A DNA stretch of 64,000 nucleotides from Bifidobacterium catenulatum subsp. kashiwanohense JCM 15439 = DSM 21854 (GCF_001042615.1 NZ_AP012327.1:496001-560000); one strand, 5' to 3'; counted from the first letter of the stretch, positions 46,100 to 55,134 are shown. The notes: generated by a model from the sequence alone, not told the origin. A program made the numbers and translations.

Positions 46100-46647
46100 A
46101 AGCGCGCAGAACCCCTTGGTGGTGCTACGTTCTCGCTGCCGCATTAGGATTGCTTGCCGGAATAGGATTGGCGAAATATGGCGAGATTTCAGGTTTTCCA
46201 TTGGTCGGCGCTCCATGGATTGTGCCCGTGGTGTTGGCGATTCTGGGATTCGTCGTGCTTTATATGGCATTGCAGATCCATAAATACACCACCACAGATC
46301 CCGAAAAACGCGCGCAGCTGAAACCTTTGGACCCGCAGAAGGCGTTCGCCACGCTGGTGTCGTGCAAAGCGTTGGGCGTGGCAGGAGCGGCGTTGGCCGG
46401 CTGGTATGGTGGGCAGCTCATCATGAGCCTGCCGCATGGCGAAGCAACGTTCTACAGCCAAGCCATCTTCGAATGCGCGATCGCGGCAATCGTATGCATA
46501 ATCGATATGATCATTGGCATTGCGGGGGAGTGGCTGTGCCAAATCCCACCAATCGACGGCCCGGAAAGTCCGAAAATGAAAACGGCCACGCAACGCAATC
46601 GTTACGCGGCCGCGGCTACCAAATCGGCGACACAATCGAAAGTCTGA
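46096..46647 (+). CDS. DUF3180 membrane protein
   Basis: 183 residues with four membrane helices (about 9-27, 38-58, 92-112, 124-148), ATGA overlap with folBK. DUF3180 genes follow the folate operon in many actinobacteria, but their function is unknown. It faces the thioesterase gene with only five bases between stops. Confidence 0.85.
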   Translation: MKARRTPWWCYVLAAALGLLAGIGLAKYGEISGFPLVGAPWIVPVVLAILGFVVLYMALQIHKYTTTDPEKRAQLKPLDPQKAFATLVSCKALGVAGAALAGWYGGQLIMSLPHGEATFYSQAIFECAIAAIVCIIDMIIGIAGEWLCQIPPIDGPESPKMKTATQRNRYAAAATKSATQSKV

Positions 46648-46652
46648 TTACC

Positions 46653-47567
46653 TCACTTCTTCAGATCCTCTTCGGGAACGCGAATCATCACCTCCTGGGT
46701 CATGCAGGCAACAAGTTCGCCATCCTGCGTATACACCTTCGCCTGACCCAAGCCACGGCCGTGAGCTGCAGTAGGCGTATCCTGCACATACAAATGCCAC
46801 TGATTGATATCAATATTGCGATACCACCACATCGAATGATCGATCGAAGCGAACGAAATACCAGGCGTGGCAATACTCAACCCAGCGCGCCGTAACACCG
46901 GTTCCAACATCACCTGATCGCAACCCATCGCCAACATCACACGATGCATAACCTGCGGAACATCAACCGTGCCATCAGCCTTCATCCACACCATCTGTTT
47001 ACCAGAATCATTGTTGGCGCTCTTCTTATCAGCACCCAACATAATCGTGCGCGTCACATGACGAATGTCGAACGGCGACTTTTCCGCATAATATTTGGCA
47101 AACGAAGACTTCTCGGCAAATGGTTCCATAAGCTGCTTCGCGCTGGTCAACGCTTCCGGCTCCGGTACACCCTCCGGCATCGGATCGGCGAACTCAACAC
47201 CCTCCTGACCCTGCTCCTGAAAACTGGCGATGGCGGTAAGAATCGAACCCTGAGCCTGCGTGACATTTACACGACGAGCCGAAAACGAGCGGCCATCACG
47301 CAGATTCTCCACATCAAACAGCAAATCCTGACGAATATCACCGGCAGAAATGAAATAGCCATGAATCGAATTCGGCAGGCGAGACGGCGACACCGTTTTG
47401 GATGCGGCCATCATAGCCTGCGCAATCACCTGACCGCCATACACGCGGCCAGTGGGGAAATACAGGCTTTCACCATTCACATACATATGATTGCGGTACA
47501 TGGACGGCGTGCCCAGTTGAAGCACCTTTGCTAACCGTTGCAATGGTGTGATTGCCGTTTCTGTCAT
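46653..47567 (-). CDS. tesB: Acyl-CoA thioesterase II
   Basis: 304-residue double-hotdog thioesterase that releases free fatty acids from acyl-CoA. Signatures are GRVYGGQVIAQAMMAA, the first-half catalytic region SIHGYFISAGD, and the second half ASIDHSMWWYRNIDINQWHLYVQDTPTAAHGRGLGQAKVYTQDGELVA. Start chosen at MTETAITPLQ because GAGGAG lies 5 bases upstream; a 71-residue longer frame is not conserved. Confidence 0.93.
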   Translation of the reverse strand: MTETAITPLQRLAKVLQLGTPSMYRNHMYVNGESLYFPTGRVYGGQVIAQAMMAASKTVSPSRLPNSIHGYFISAGDIRQDLLFDVENLRDGRSFSARRVNVTQAQGSILTAIASFQEQGQEGVEFADPMPEGVPEPEALTSAKQLMEPFAEKSSFAKYYAEKSPFDIRHVTRTIMLGADKKSANNDSGKQMVWMKADGTVDVPQVMHRVMLAMGCDQVMLEPVLRRAGLSIATPGISFASIDHSMWWYRNIDINQWHLYVQDTPTAAHGRGLGQAKVYTQDGELVACMTQEVMIRVPEEDLKK

Positions 47568-47880
47568 GACACTCCTCGATTCTTTTGAGTCGCATAGGTA
47601 ACGCTTCGTTCCGGATTCGAGTCTACGCAAGGGCGGTAAATTTCGCCGGATTGTTTTGTAACGAATGCGTGAGAAGCGTGAACGGCAGGTAATCGCCAAA
47701 CGATTCACATACGGCAAAGCGCCGCACTTCGTAACGAAGCACGGCGCTTTACTGAAATATGGGGTTAACCGGCCCTGCAATTACGGTCTTGCTTTGCAAG
47801 GCTCATTGTTGCCTTCGTTCGGCTGTCGCCTCACTCAGACTAAGCCTACAGACAGTCCATAGGACTGTCTGCTTAACGGC
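47568..47880. other. 313-base spacer with two hairpins
   Basis: No gene seen. A hairpin with AAAGCGCCG...CGGCGCTTT outer and ACTTCGT/ACGAAG inner pairing lies at 47716-47750. A second region has CTTGC-TTT-GCAAG (about 47792-47804) and then the bulged hairpin at 47841-47875 (separate entry). Confidence 0.7.
47841..47875. terminator. Bulged hairpin downstream of ettA
   Basis: TAAGC pairs with GCTTA (5 bp), then a 4-base bulge CTAC on the left only, inner stem AGACAGTCC/GGACTGTCT (9 bp) and a 3-base loop. It probably ends ettA transcription. The layout (5-bp outer stem, 4-base left bulge, ACAGTCC inner stem, 3-base loop) matches the second hairpins of the lysS-distal tandem element. Confidence 0.6.
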
Positions 47881-49557
47881 TTAGCGGGTCAGCTTGCGAT
47901 GGAGACGGTGGGGGCGAGCCGCGTCTTCGCCGAGACGGGCCACACGGTTCTCCTGATAGGCCTGGAAGTTGCCTTCGAACCAGTACCACTTGGCCGGATT
48001 CTCATCATCGCCTTCCCATGCGAGAATATGCGTGGCCACACGGTCGAGGAACCAACGGTCGTGAGAAATCACCACAGCGCAGCCCGGGAAGCCAAGCAGT
48101 GCGTTTTCAAGCGATTCAAGGGTTTCAACATCAAGATCGTTGGTCGGTTCGTCGAGCAGCAGCAGGTTGCCGCCCTGCTTCAGAGTCAAAGCAAGATTCA
48201 GACGATTGCGTTCACCACCGGACAGCACGCCGGTGAGCTTCTGCTGGTCGGAACCCTTGAAACCGAAGGACGCCACATACGCGCGGGTCGGCACTTCAAC
48301 GCCGGCAACCTCGATGAAGTCAAGACCGTCAGACACGGCCTCCCACAGGTTTTTATTCGGGTCAAGACCAGCACGATTCTGATCGACATAGCTGATCTGC
48401 ACGGTCTCACCGATCTTCAACGAGCCAGACGTCAACGGTTCAAGGCCGACAATGGTCTTGAACAGGGTGGACTTACCCACGCCGTTCGGGCCGATCACGC
48501 CGACAATGCCGTTACGCGGCAGCGTGAAGCTCAAATCGTCGATGAGCACGCGGTCGCCGAACGCCTTGTGAATATGCTCGGCTTCCAGCACAGTAGAGCC
48601 CAGACGCGGACCAGCCGGAATCTGAATCTCGGAGAAGTCAAGCTTCTTATTGTTACGAGCCTCCTGCTCCATCTGGTCGTAACGTTCCAGACGAGCCTTG
48701 TTCTTAGCCTGACGGGCCTTCGGCGAAGAACGCACCCAATCAAGTTCGCTCTTCAAACGCTTGGCGAGCTTGGCGTCCTTGGCGCCCTGGATCTCCATAC
48801 GCTTGGCCTTCGTCTCCAAGTACGTGGTGTAGTTGCCCTTATACGGGTACAGCTGACCACGGTCGACCTCGCAGATCCACTCAGCCACGTTATCCATGAA
48901 GTAACGATCGTGGGTAACGGCGATGACGGCACCCTTGTACTGGTGCAGGAACTGCTCCAACCACAGAATCGACTCGGCATCAAGATGGTTGGTAGGCTCG
49001 TCAAGCAGCAGCAGATCAGGAGCTTCCAGCAGCAGCTTGCACAATGCCACACGACGGCGTTCGCCACCGGAGCACACCGTCACCGGAGTATCCGGATCCG
49101 GGCACTGCAGAGCATCCATAGCCTGCTCAAGCTGAGAATCAAGATCCCAACCGTTTGCAGCATCGATATCGTTCTGCAGCTTGCCCATCTCATCCATCAA
49201 AGCATCGAAATCGGCATCCGGATTGGCCATCTCTTCGCCAATCTGATTGAAACGAGCCACTTTTTCAGCGATCTCACCGAACGCCATCTTGATGTTCTCG
49301 CCAACAGTCTTGGTGTCATCCAGCGGCGGTTCCTGCTGCAGAATGCCGACGGTATAACCCGGAGTCAAAGAAGCCTCGCCATTAGACACGGTGTCGAGTC
49401 CGGCCATGATCTTCAGCAGCGTGGACTTACCCATGCCGTTCGGGCCAACAACGCCAATCTTCGCGCCTGGCAGGAAGCTCAAAGTCACGTCATCGAGAAT
49501 CACACGGTCGCCGTAAGCCTTGCGGGCCTTGATCATCTGGTAAATGAATTCAGCCAA
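47881..49557 (-). CDS. ettA: Energy-dependent translational throttle protein EttA (ABC-F)
   Basis: 558-residue ABC-F ATPase that binds the ribosomal E site and gates translation according to energy state; not a transporter. Two ABC domains with Walker A VGPNGMGKST and IGPNGVGKST, signatures CSGGERRRVAL and LSGGERNRLNL, and Walker B LLLLDEPTNHLD and LLLLDEPTNDLD. The arm and charged linker lie between them. TTG is the likely start, giving the conserved MAEFIYQMIKARKAYGDRVILDDV N-terminus, with AAGGAT upstream. Confidence 0.96.
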   Translation of the reverse strand: MAEFIYQMIKARKAYGDRVILDDVTLSFLPGAKIGVVGPNGMGKSTLLKIMAGLDTVSNGEASLTPGYTVGILQQEPPLDDTKTVGENIKMAFGEIAEKVARFNQIGEEMANPDADFDALMDEMGKLQNDIDAANGWDLDSQLEQAMDALQCPDPDTPVTVCSGGERRRVALCKLLLEAPDLLLLDEPTNHLDAESILWLEQFLHQYKGAVIAVTHDRYFMDNVAEWICEVDRGQLYPYKGNYTTYLETKAKRMEIQGAKDAKLAKRLKSELDWVRSSPKARQAKNKARLERYDQMEQEARNNKKLDFSEIQIPAGPRLGSTVLEAEHIHKAFGDRVLIDDLSFTLPRNGIVGVIGPNGVGKSTLFKTIVGLEPLTSGSLKIGETVQISYVDQNRAGLDPNKNLWEAVSDGLDFIEVAGVEVPTRAYVASFGFKGSDQQKLTGVLSGGERNRLNLALTLKQGGNLLLLDEPTNDLDVETLESLENALLGFPGCAVVISHDRWFLDRVATHILAWEGDDENPAKWYWFEGNFQAYQENRVARLGEDAARPHRLHRKLTR

Positions 49558-49715
49558 TGTTGTGTTCCATCCTTAAGAAACGTTGGAATTCCAGCGTGTT
49601 GCATGAGCGGTCAACGGAAACTCAATCAAGGATTCCGGAACGCAACCCACGCACAATACCGTGCATGATTATCCCATACCCCATCTACACGGCGGTATGG
49701 GCGAAAGTCGTGCGC

Positions 49716-50639
49716 TCAGGCAGTAAGCGGAAGCAGCAGATGCTCATGCAAAGCAGGACGAACGATATTGTCGAAATCGCCAGATTCCGGGCATTGAATC
49801 GCAACAACCAAACCCTGCTTCGGCAAAACCGTAGTGATCTGACCGTACGCACCATCCGCACGATATGCCCCCTCATAAGGCGACATCCAGAACTGATAGC
49901 CATAACCGCACGTCCAAATATTGCTATACGGAGTGTCGATCTGCTTGCCGGAAGCCTGCTTGACCCACGATTCGCTGACAATGCGCGTGCCATGCCAAGT
50001 GCCATCATTCAAATAGACCTGGCCAAGTTTCAACATATTCGCAAGCGACATGTAGATCCCGCCGCCTGCAATCGGATGACCTTGCGGATCACATTCCCAA
50101 ACAGGCCAACCCTGATCCAGCTTGGAAAAAATCATGCCATACAAATACTCGCCAAGACGCATGCCGGCAGCCTGCTCCAACATGCGGCCCGCTAAATCAG
50201 AATCCGCAGACGAATAGCAGAACGTGCTGCCGGGCTCCACCTCAACCCTGCGAGAGAACATGTACCGTAAATAATCAGGCGCACCAACACCACTGCGCCG
50301 GTCAGGGTTCATCAAATACGCATGATTGAAACCGCTCGACATAGTCAGCAAGTGCCTCAGCGTGATCTGACCCAACTCCAGTTGCGCATCGGAGGGAACA
50401 TACTCGGGGAACGAGTCGACCAATCGCGAATCGAGCGACAGCAAGCCATCTTCAATCGCAATGCCGATAGCCGTCGAAACATAACTTTTCGTATGGGAAT
50501 AAATATTGCGATCCTGGTCGGGAACGAAATGACGTTCCGCGATAATGGCGTCGCCATCCGCAATCGCAACGGCTTCGACGGGCAGGGACTCGCTTTCAAT
50601 GAGTTTGACGAAATCGTTGAACATATCGATGGCACCCAT
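49716..50639 (-). CDS. Serine hydrolase of the beta-lactamase/EstB family
   Basis: 307 residues without a signal peptide. Active-site S-x-x-K is in YSHTKSYVSTAIGIA near residue 48, the tyrosine motif in FCYSSADSDLAG, and a C-terminal ADGAYGQITTVLP block stands where class C enzymes have their third motif. Likely a cytoplasmic esterase or peptidase; substrate unknown. Monocistronic. Confidence 0.88.
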   Translation of the reverse strand: MGAIDMFNDFVKLIESESLPVEAVAIADGDAIIAERHFVPDQDRNIYSHTKSYVSTAIGIAIEDGLLSLDSRLVDSFPEYVPSDAQLELGQITLRHLLTMSSGFNHAYLMNPDRRSGVGAPDYLRYMFSRRVEVEPGSTFCYSSADSDLAGRMLEQAAGMRLGEYLYGMIFSKLDQGWPVWECDPQGHPIAGGGIYMSLANMLKLGQVYLNDGTWHGTRIVSESWVKQASGKQIDTPYSNIWTCGYGYQFWMSPYEGAYRADGAYGQITTVLPKQGLVVAIQCPESGDFDNIVRPALHEHLLLPLTA

Positions 50640-50788
50640 GAAATCTCCTTTGACGCTGCCCTACGGTGCATTACGGAAACTGTAACGCAAGGCGGTTACG
50701 TATGATTATTACATCAAACGATTTTTCCTAAGCCTGTCGCTAGATGGAGCGCCCGAAAAGCCGCTAGGTGCCATGTCTGAAAAAGTCG

Positions 50789-51214
50789 TTAAATGATAAT
50801 GCCTTCGCAATGATCGATCTCATGCTGGATGATCTGCGCGGTGAAACCAGTGAGCGTGGCATGACGCTCGCGGAACTTGCGATCCGCATACGTCACCTCG
50901 ATGCGCTGGAAGCGGACCGTGCGGCGCTCGCCTTTGAGGGACAGACAGCCTTCGGAGGCATCGTAGGCGCCGTCTTTCGCAGTGATCGTCGGGTTGAACA
51001 TTACGAAGATGCGACCGCCGAAATCCTCGTCCACGAATGCAATGATGCGCTTCGAGACGCCGATCATGTTTGCGGCCATTCCGACGCAGCCGTTGCGGTG
51101 TGCGTCGAGCGTGTCTTTGAGATCCTGCGCGACGGCAAGATCCTCGGGCGTATTGAGCGCCTTCGTCGACGGCTGGCTCAAAAACGGAATGGACGTCATG
51201 ATTTCGCGCTGCAT
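50789..51214 (-). CDS. def: Peptide deformylase-like metalloenzyme
   Basis: 141 residues with EGCLSL and QHEIDHCEG, the metal-binding motifs of peptide deformylase, which removes formyl from nascent proteins. Motif I reads CVGMAANMIG where classic enzymes have G-hydrophobic-G-hydrophobic-AAxQ, so both the first Gly and the Gln are replaced. This matches a short deformylase-like subfamily known from Firmicutes. Start MQREIMTSIPF follows GAGAGGAA. It is probably not the housekeeping Def unless no other copy exists. Confidence 0.85.
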   Translation of the reverse strand: MQREIMTSIPFLSQPSTKALNTPEDLAVAQDLKDTLDAHRNGCVGMAANMIGVSKRIIAFVDEDFGGRIFVMFNPTITAKDGAYDASEGCLSLKGERRTVRFQRIEVTYADRKFRERHATLTGFTAQIIQHEIDHCEGIII

Positions 51215-51392
51215 GTGATGTTTCCTCTCGCTGGTTCCTTTGCTGGTTGCTGGTCTGCCAACATTGTATGGCGTTATTGTGCGACGCCGTACGGCGATGG
51301 GACGGATAACCGGTTCGCGCCTATCCATTTACGGAATGTCTCGTGGCGATTTTGAAATGTGGAACCGCAATCGACGCAATATGCTTGGAACC

Positions 51393-52268
51393 ATGGATGA
51401 CATGCCTCAATATCGGAAATACATGACGCAGGCGCTGGAACTGGCCCATAAGGGAGCCGGTTGGGTGAATCCGAATCCGTTGGTCGGCACGGTGGTGGTC
51501 CGCGACGGCGAGATTCTCGCAGCCGGATACCACGACCGCTACCGCGGACCGCATGCGGAACGCATGGCCTTCGACTACGCCGACAAGCATGATATCGACA
51601 TGCATGGAGCCACGGTCATCGACACTCTCGAACCTTGCTGCCATGTCGGATCGCAGCCGGCATGCACCGATCTAATTCTTTCGCACGGCATAACGCGCGT
51701 CGTGGTCGGTTCGATCGATCCGAATCCCATCGTGGCCGGCAAAGGACTTCGCATTCTTGAGGAAAACGGTGTGGAAGTGGTATATGACGTGATGCGGGCG
51801 GAATGCGACGCCATCAATCGCCATTTCTTCCACTACATCACCACAGGAATGCCGTACATTGTGGACGGCAGAAAACATGCGGAGGAATCTGATGCCGAAT
51901 ACACTGTACGTCGACGCAGGCTATATGACACGTATGCGGCGGTGTTGGGCATATGTCCGACTGGTGGCCGTGCGGGTGCCCCGGGTGATTCGAACGGTAC
52001 GGAAGGGTCGGCGAGAAGTGCCGCACACCTTCTGGATCGGACGGATTGGCTGGATATTTCGGATGGTGTCTTTGCCCATTTCAACGGGCCGGTCCAAGCT
52101 GTGGATGCTAACGAGGTGGTGGTCGGAAGACATAAGCCGTTGCATCTCGACATCCGTGCGCTCGCCGATACGGAACCCGACGAATGGCTGCGCGAACTTG
52201 GCCGCCGCAAAATCGATAGCCTCGTCGTCGATGATGATGACGTTTTCGAAATGCTGTCTTCGATCTGA
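51393..52268 (+). CDS. RibD-like deaminase with a truncated, divergent C-terminal domain
   Basis: About 291 residues if started at MDDMPQYRKYM (several in-frame ATGs from 51336 onward are possible; no ribosome site decides). The N-terminal 150 residues are a RibD-type pyrimidine deaminase: GAGWVNPNPLVGTVVV, the zinc site HAERMAF and PCCHVGSQPACTDLI. The C-terminal 140 residues do not show the RibD reductase NADPH motifs, and the segment usually reading LKLAMSLDGR is replaced by IVDGRKHAEESDAEY. No other riboflavin genes are near. It could be a deaminase of another substrate. Divergent from the deformylase gene. Confidence 0.75.
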   Translation: MDDMPQYRKYMTQALELAHKGAGWVNPNPLVGTVVVRDGEILAAGYHDRYRGPHAERMAFDYADKHDIDMHGATVIDTLEPCCHVGSQPACTDLILSHGITRVVVGSIDPNPIVAGKGLRILEENGVEVVYDVMRAECDAINRHFFHYITTGMPYIVDGRKHAEESDAEYTVRRRRLYDTYAAVLGICPTGGRAGAPGDSNGTEGSARSAAHLLDRTDWLDISDGVFAHFNGPVQAVDANEVVVGRHKPLHLDIRALADTEPDEWLRELGRRKIDSLVVDDDDVFEMLSSI

Positions 52269-52314
52269 CGAAAAAGGTGATATGCCTATGCCGTGTTTTC
52301 AGTTTGAAATGTCT

Positions 52315-52489
52315 TATATGTGGCAGTTTTTGGCATCTCAGAAAAATGATTTCCGTTATATGTGGCAGTCTCCCAAGGAAAATCTCGTCTAGGGGGTACT
52401 AATTGTGGTCTTTTGAGGCTTGAAACCGGTCTGGTCTGCCACATATAGCGGTTTTGGTTTTTCTGGGGATGACGAATCTGCCACATATA
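52315..52489. repeat. 42-base-phased box element, copy 1
   Basis: Boxes TATATGTGGCAG at 52315-52326 and 52357-52368 (direct) and CTGCCACATATA at 52436-52447 and 52478-52489 (inverted). Spacing is exactly 42 bases within each pair, 67 bases between the inner boxes. The 30-base spacers share a CAGAAAAA core when read in the same orientation. It lies against the 3' end of the minus-strand nuclease-like gene. Confidence 0.9.
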
Positions 52490-52496
52490 GTGGCTT

Positions 52497-53435
52497 TCAG
52501 ATGAGAATCTTTCTGCTTCCATTGGCGAGAGACGTTATGCGGATGTGTATCCTCCCTGAGGACATTCTTTGACAGAGCATGATGGGCTTGCTTAATCGTT
52601 GGCTCATCCGGTCGGCCACGCGTTGCGCGAGTGCCCGTTCCTCGAAGTCGTTCATAAGGTTTTCGGCGGTCACTTGAATGTATGCCCAACCGTCGTCTTC
52701 CAAGGCTTCACGTCTCTTGCTGTCGGCGAGCCATTGGCCGGCGTGATGTCTTCCGTCGTATTCGATGGCCACTTTTATATCTGGATAGGCCATATCCAAA
52801 AGTGCGATTTTCCCATTGTTCAGTCGAACCTTCCAGTTGACTTTCGGACATGGTAGCCCATTGCGAATCAGAGCGATCCTGCAACGGCTTTCCTGCGAGG
52901 AATCCGTGCCTTCGCGCATGAGCTGTAACGCATGTTGCATTTTTCTGATTCCTCGGATGGGACGTTGTCTATTCGCATTCGCGTAGTTGCTGAAATCTTT
53001 GAGCCGTTCCAGATATTCATGGAAGTCGTCAATGCAGACTTGGGGAAAACGTTGGTTCCTTCTTAGCATTGAATCGCCAAGCGTTATCAGTTCTTCTTGG
53101 GGAAGCCGATTCGCGTGCATTGCCCATGTGGTTACTGGATCCGTATGGCGAATCTTGCCATAATGTGTAGCGGTTTCGATGATTGGTCCTGTCCACAGTT
53201 CAAATTGGACGTTTTGAAGATGCGTGCGTGCGTTGTTATCTGTGGCAAGGGCATGCAGGGAAGACAGCATTTGCTGATCGGGATATCTTGGCATCTCGGT
53301 TCTTTGCAGGCATAATGCCGTGCTGTGTGTAAACACCAGCTGCTTACCGGTTCGTTGCTGCGCCGCAAGGCATTGTTCGATGGTACGCGCCCGCAGCTGC
53401 GCGAGACTCTCAGAATATTGTGCTCCATTGTCCAT
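52497..53435 (-). CDS. Hypothetical protein with C-terminal restriction-endonuclease-like (DUF559/Vsr-type) domain
   Basis: 312 residues. The N-terminal 180 residues have no recognised domain but contain blocks seen in uncharacterised actinobacterial proteins (FTHSTALCLQRTEMPR, HANRLPQEELITLGDSML). The C-terminal part (about 190-290) has a PD-(D/E)xK-like pattern: ESRCRIALIRNGLPCPKVNWKV, then LLDMAYPDIKVAIEYDGRHH and a basic helix. Such proteins are often linked to mobile or defence regions. No ribosome site is visible. Bracketed with the next gene by two box elements. Confidence 0.75.
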   Translation of the reverse strand: MDNGAQYSESLAQLRARTIEQCLAAQQRTGKQLVFTHSTALCLQRTEMPRYPDQQMLSSLHALATDNNARTHLQNVQFELWTGPIIETATHYGKIRHTDPVTTWAMHANRLPQEELITLGDSMLRRNQRFPQVCIDDFHEYLERLKDFSNYANANRQRPIRGIRKMQHALQLMREGTDSSQESRCRIALIRNGLPCPKVNWKVRLNNGKIALLDMAYPDIKVAIEYDGRHHAGQWLADSKRREALEDDGWAYIQVTAENLMNDFEERALAQRVADRMSQRLSKPIMLCQRMSSGRIHIRITSLANGSRKILI

Positions 53436-53487
53436 GGAGCAAAAATAAAGGGATTGGTCGGTCTCTGTCCATCCGCATTCGAAAAAC

Positions 53488-53534
53488 AGTGGATAAGTGG
53501 ATAACCGAGGTTATGCGCGAAAAAATGTGGATAA
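53488..53534. promoter_or_regulatory. Cluster of three DnaA-box-like sequences
   Basis: AGTGGATAA at 53488-53496 and 53496-53504 and a perfect TGTGGATAA (complement of TTATCCACA) at 53526-53534, all in the same orientation, in the spacer between the divergent nuclease-like and amidohydrolase genes. Confidence 0.5.
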
Positions 53535-53634
53535 ACAGTCGGCCGCCGGCATGCCTGATTGAGACGAACGTGCGCTGCTGCGCTGCTGCGGGATACCATG
53601 GCACGGGTAGGGCATCACGTTGAAATGAGGATAT

Positions 53635-55134
53635 ATGGACGAGCCGTGTGTGATTGAAAACGTGTGTTTCGTAGGTTCGGATAAGCCGGTCGACATTGCT
53701 GTCCGTCACGGGCGAATAGCTTCGGTGCGACCTTCGGAAAGGCCAACGGATGCTGCTTCGAAGATATGGGTGATTCCCGGATTGTGGGACTGCCACACGC
53801 ATTTCACGCAGTGGTCGTACACGTTGGGACGGCTCGATCTGATTGATGCACGCAGTGCCAGCGAAGCGCTCGACATGTTGCGTCGTCACTTGGAGGAGCG
53901 TCGTGAAAGCGGCGCACTCGACCCGAACCAATATGTGGTCGGCATGCGTTTCCGGCATTCCCTGTGGTCCGATGACGCCCAGCCGACCCTAGCCGCGATC
54001 GATGAGGTGGCGGGAGACCAGCCGGTGGCGCTGTCAAGCGCCGACATGCATTGCGGTTGGGTGAACTCTGCCGCCGCGCGCAAGCTTGGCGTAGATGTGG
54101 ACGAATCCGGACTCGTCGGCGAGCTTGAGTGGTTCGACGCCTACTGCAAGCTGGACAAAGGACCTGGTGCGACCAATGAGCTGATGCATCTGTTGCGCAA
54201 CGCCGAACGCGACGCTGCGAGCAAAGGCGTGGTCGGCGTGCGCGACTATGAGATGGCGGAGAACATCGACACGTGGATTAGCCGATTCTCGCAAGGGCTT
54301 GATGGTCTGCGTGTCGAGGCTGGCATATATCCCGAGAGACTCCGGCAAGCCATCGACGACGGCTGGCACACCGGAGACGAATTGCCCGGAAGTCATGGTT
54401 TGGGCCACGTCGGCGCGATGAAGATGATTTCCGACGGCTCGCTCAACACCCGTTCCGCCTACTGTTCCATGCCATATTCGGGCATCAGACCGGAAACCTA
54501 CGGCACATTGAGCTATGCCCCTGAGCAAATCGAGTCGTACATGCGACTCGCCGTCGAACATGGCTTCGACATCGCCTGTCATGCCATCGGCGATGAAGCG
54601 AATACCATTGTGCTTGATTGTGCCGAACGCACCCATGCGCATGGTTCCATTGAGCATGCCCAAATGCTCAAGGAGTGCGACATTCCGCGACTCGCGCAGC
54701 TGGGACTTGCCGCAAGCATCCAACCGCAGCACGCCATGGACGATCGTGACGTCATTGCGCGATTCTGGGGCACCCCCGCCGGAATCCCTTACGCATTCAA
54801 TAGCCTGCATAAGGCGGGGACCAAGCTGCTCATGGGCTCGGATGCGCCGGTCGCGCCGCTGGACCCATGGATGGCCATCTCCGCGGCGGTATTCGGTACG
54901 GAAAGTTCCGACCGCGAGCCTTTCCAACCTGAGCAGTGCCTTGATTTTGAAACGGCGCTCGCTTCGTCCACCGCGGTCGGACGCGTGGCTTTGCGGGACG
55001 CAGACGCGGCCGATTTGGTGCTTCTGGACTGTGATCCGAGCATAATCGATTCTCCGGAGGCCATGCGTGCCATGCCCGAGCATGTGCTTGGCACTATGCT
55101 TGCCGGTCGCTGGACGTACCAACAGGCTGAATGA
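53635..55134 (+). CDS. Amidohydrolase family 3 (YtcJ-like) metal-dependent hydrolase
   Basis: 499 residues with the amidohydrolase barrel: metal ligands in WDCHTHFTQW near residue 53, HAIGDEAN (about 320), IEHAQML, and LLMGSDAPVAPLDPW. The N- and C-terminal beta-sandwich is typical (DIAVRHGRIASVRPSE, DADAADLVLLDCDPS). Family members hydrolyse formamides or cyclic amides; substrate unknown. GAGGA ribosome site. No signal peptide. Confidence 0.9.
   Translation: MDEPCVIENVCFVGSDKPVDIAVRHGRIASVRPSERPTDAASKIWVIPGLWDCHTHFTQWSYTLGRLDLIDARSASEALDMLRRHLEERRESGALDPNQYVVGMRFRHSLWSDDAQPTLAAIDEVAGDQPVALSSADMHCGWVNSAAARKLGVDVDESGLVGELEWFDAYCKLDKGPGATNELMHLLRNAERDAASKGVVGVRDYEMAENIDTWISRFSQGLDGLRVEAGIYPERLRQAIDDGWHTGDELPGSHGLGHVGAMKMISDGSLNTRSAYCSMPYSGIRPETYGTLSYAPEQIESYMRLAVEHGFDIACHAIGDEANTIVLDCAERTHAHGSIEHAQMLKECDIPRLAQLGLAASIQPQHAMDDRDVIARFWGTPAGIPYAFNSLHKAGTKLLMGSDAPVAPLDPWMAISAAVFGTESSDREPFQPEQCLDFETALASSTAVGRVALRDADAADLVLLDCDPSIIDSPEAMRAMPEHVLGTMLAGRWTYQQAE

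Noticed and set aside
47899..49668. 589-codon open frame on the plus strand
   Set aside because: Antisense to ettA, whose ABC motifs and codon use are clear. The translated product has no family features; GC-rich third positions create long shadow frames.
52315..52489. CRISPR array
   Set aside because: The boxes are only 12 bases, occur as two direct and two inverted units, and no cas genes are present.
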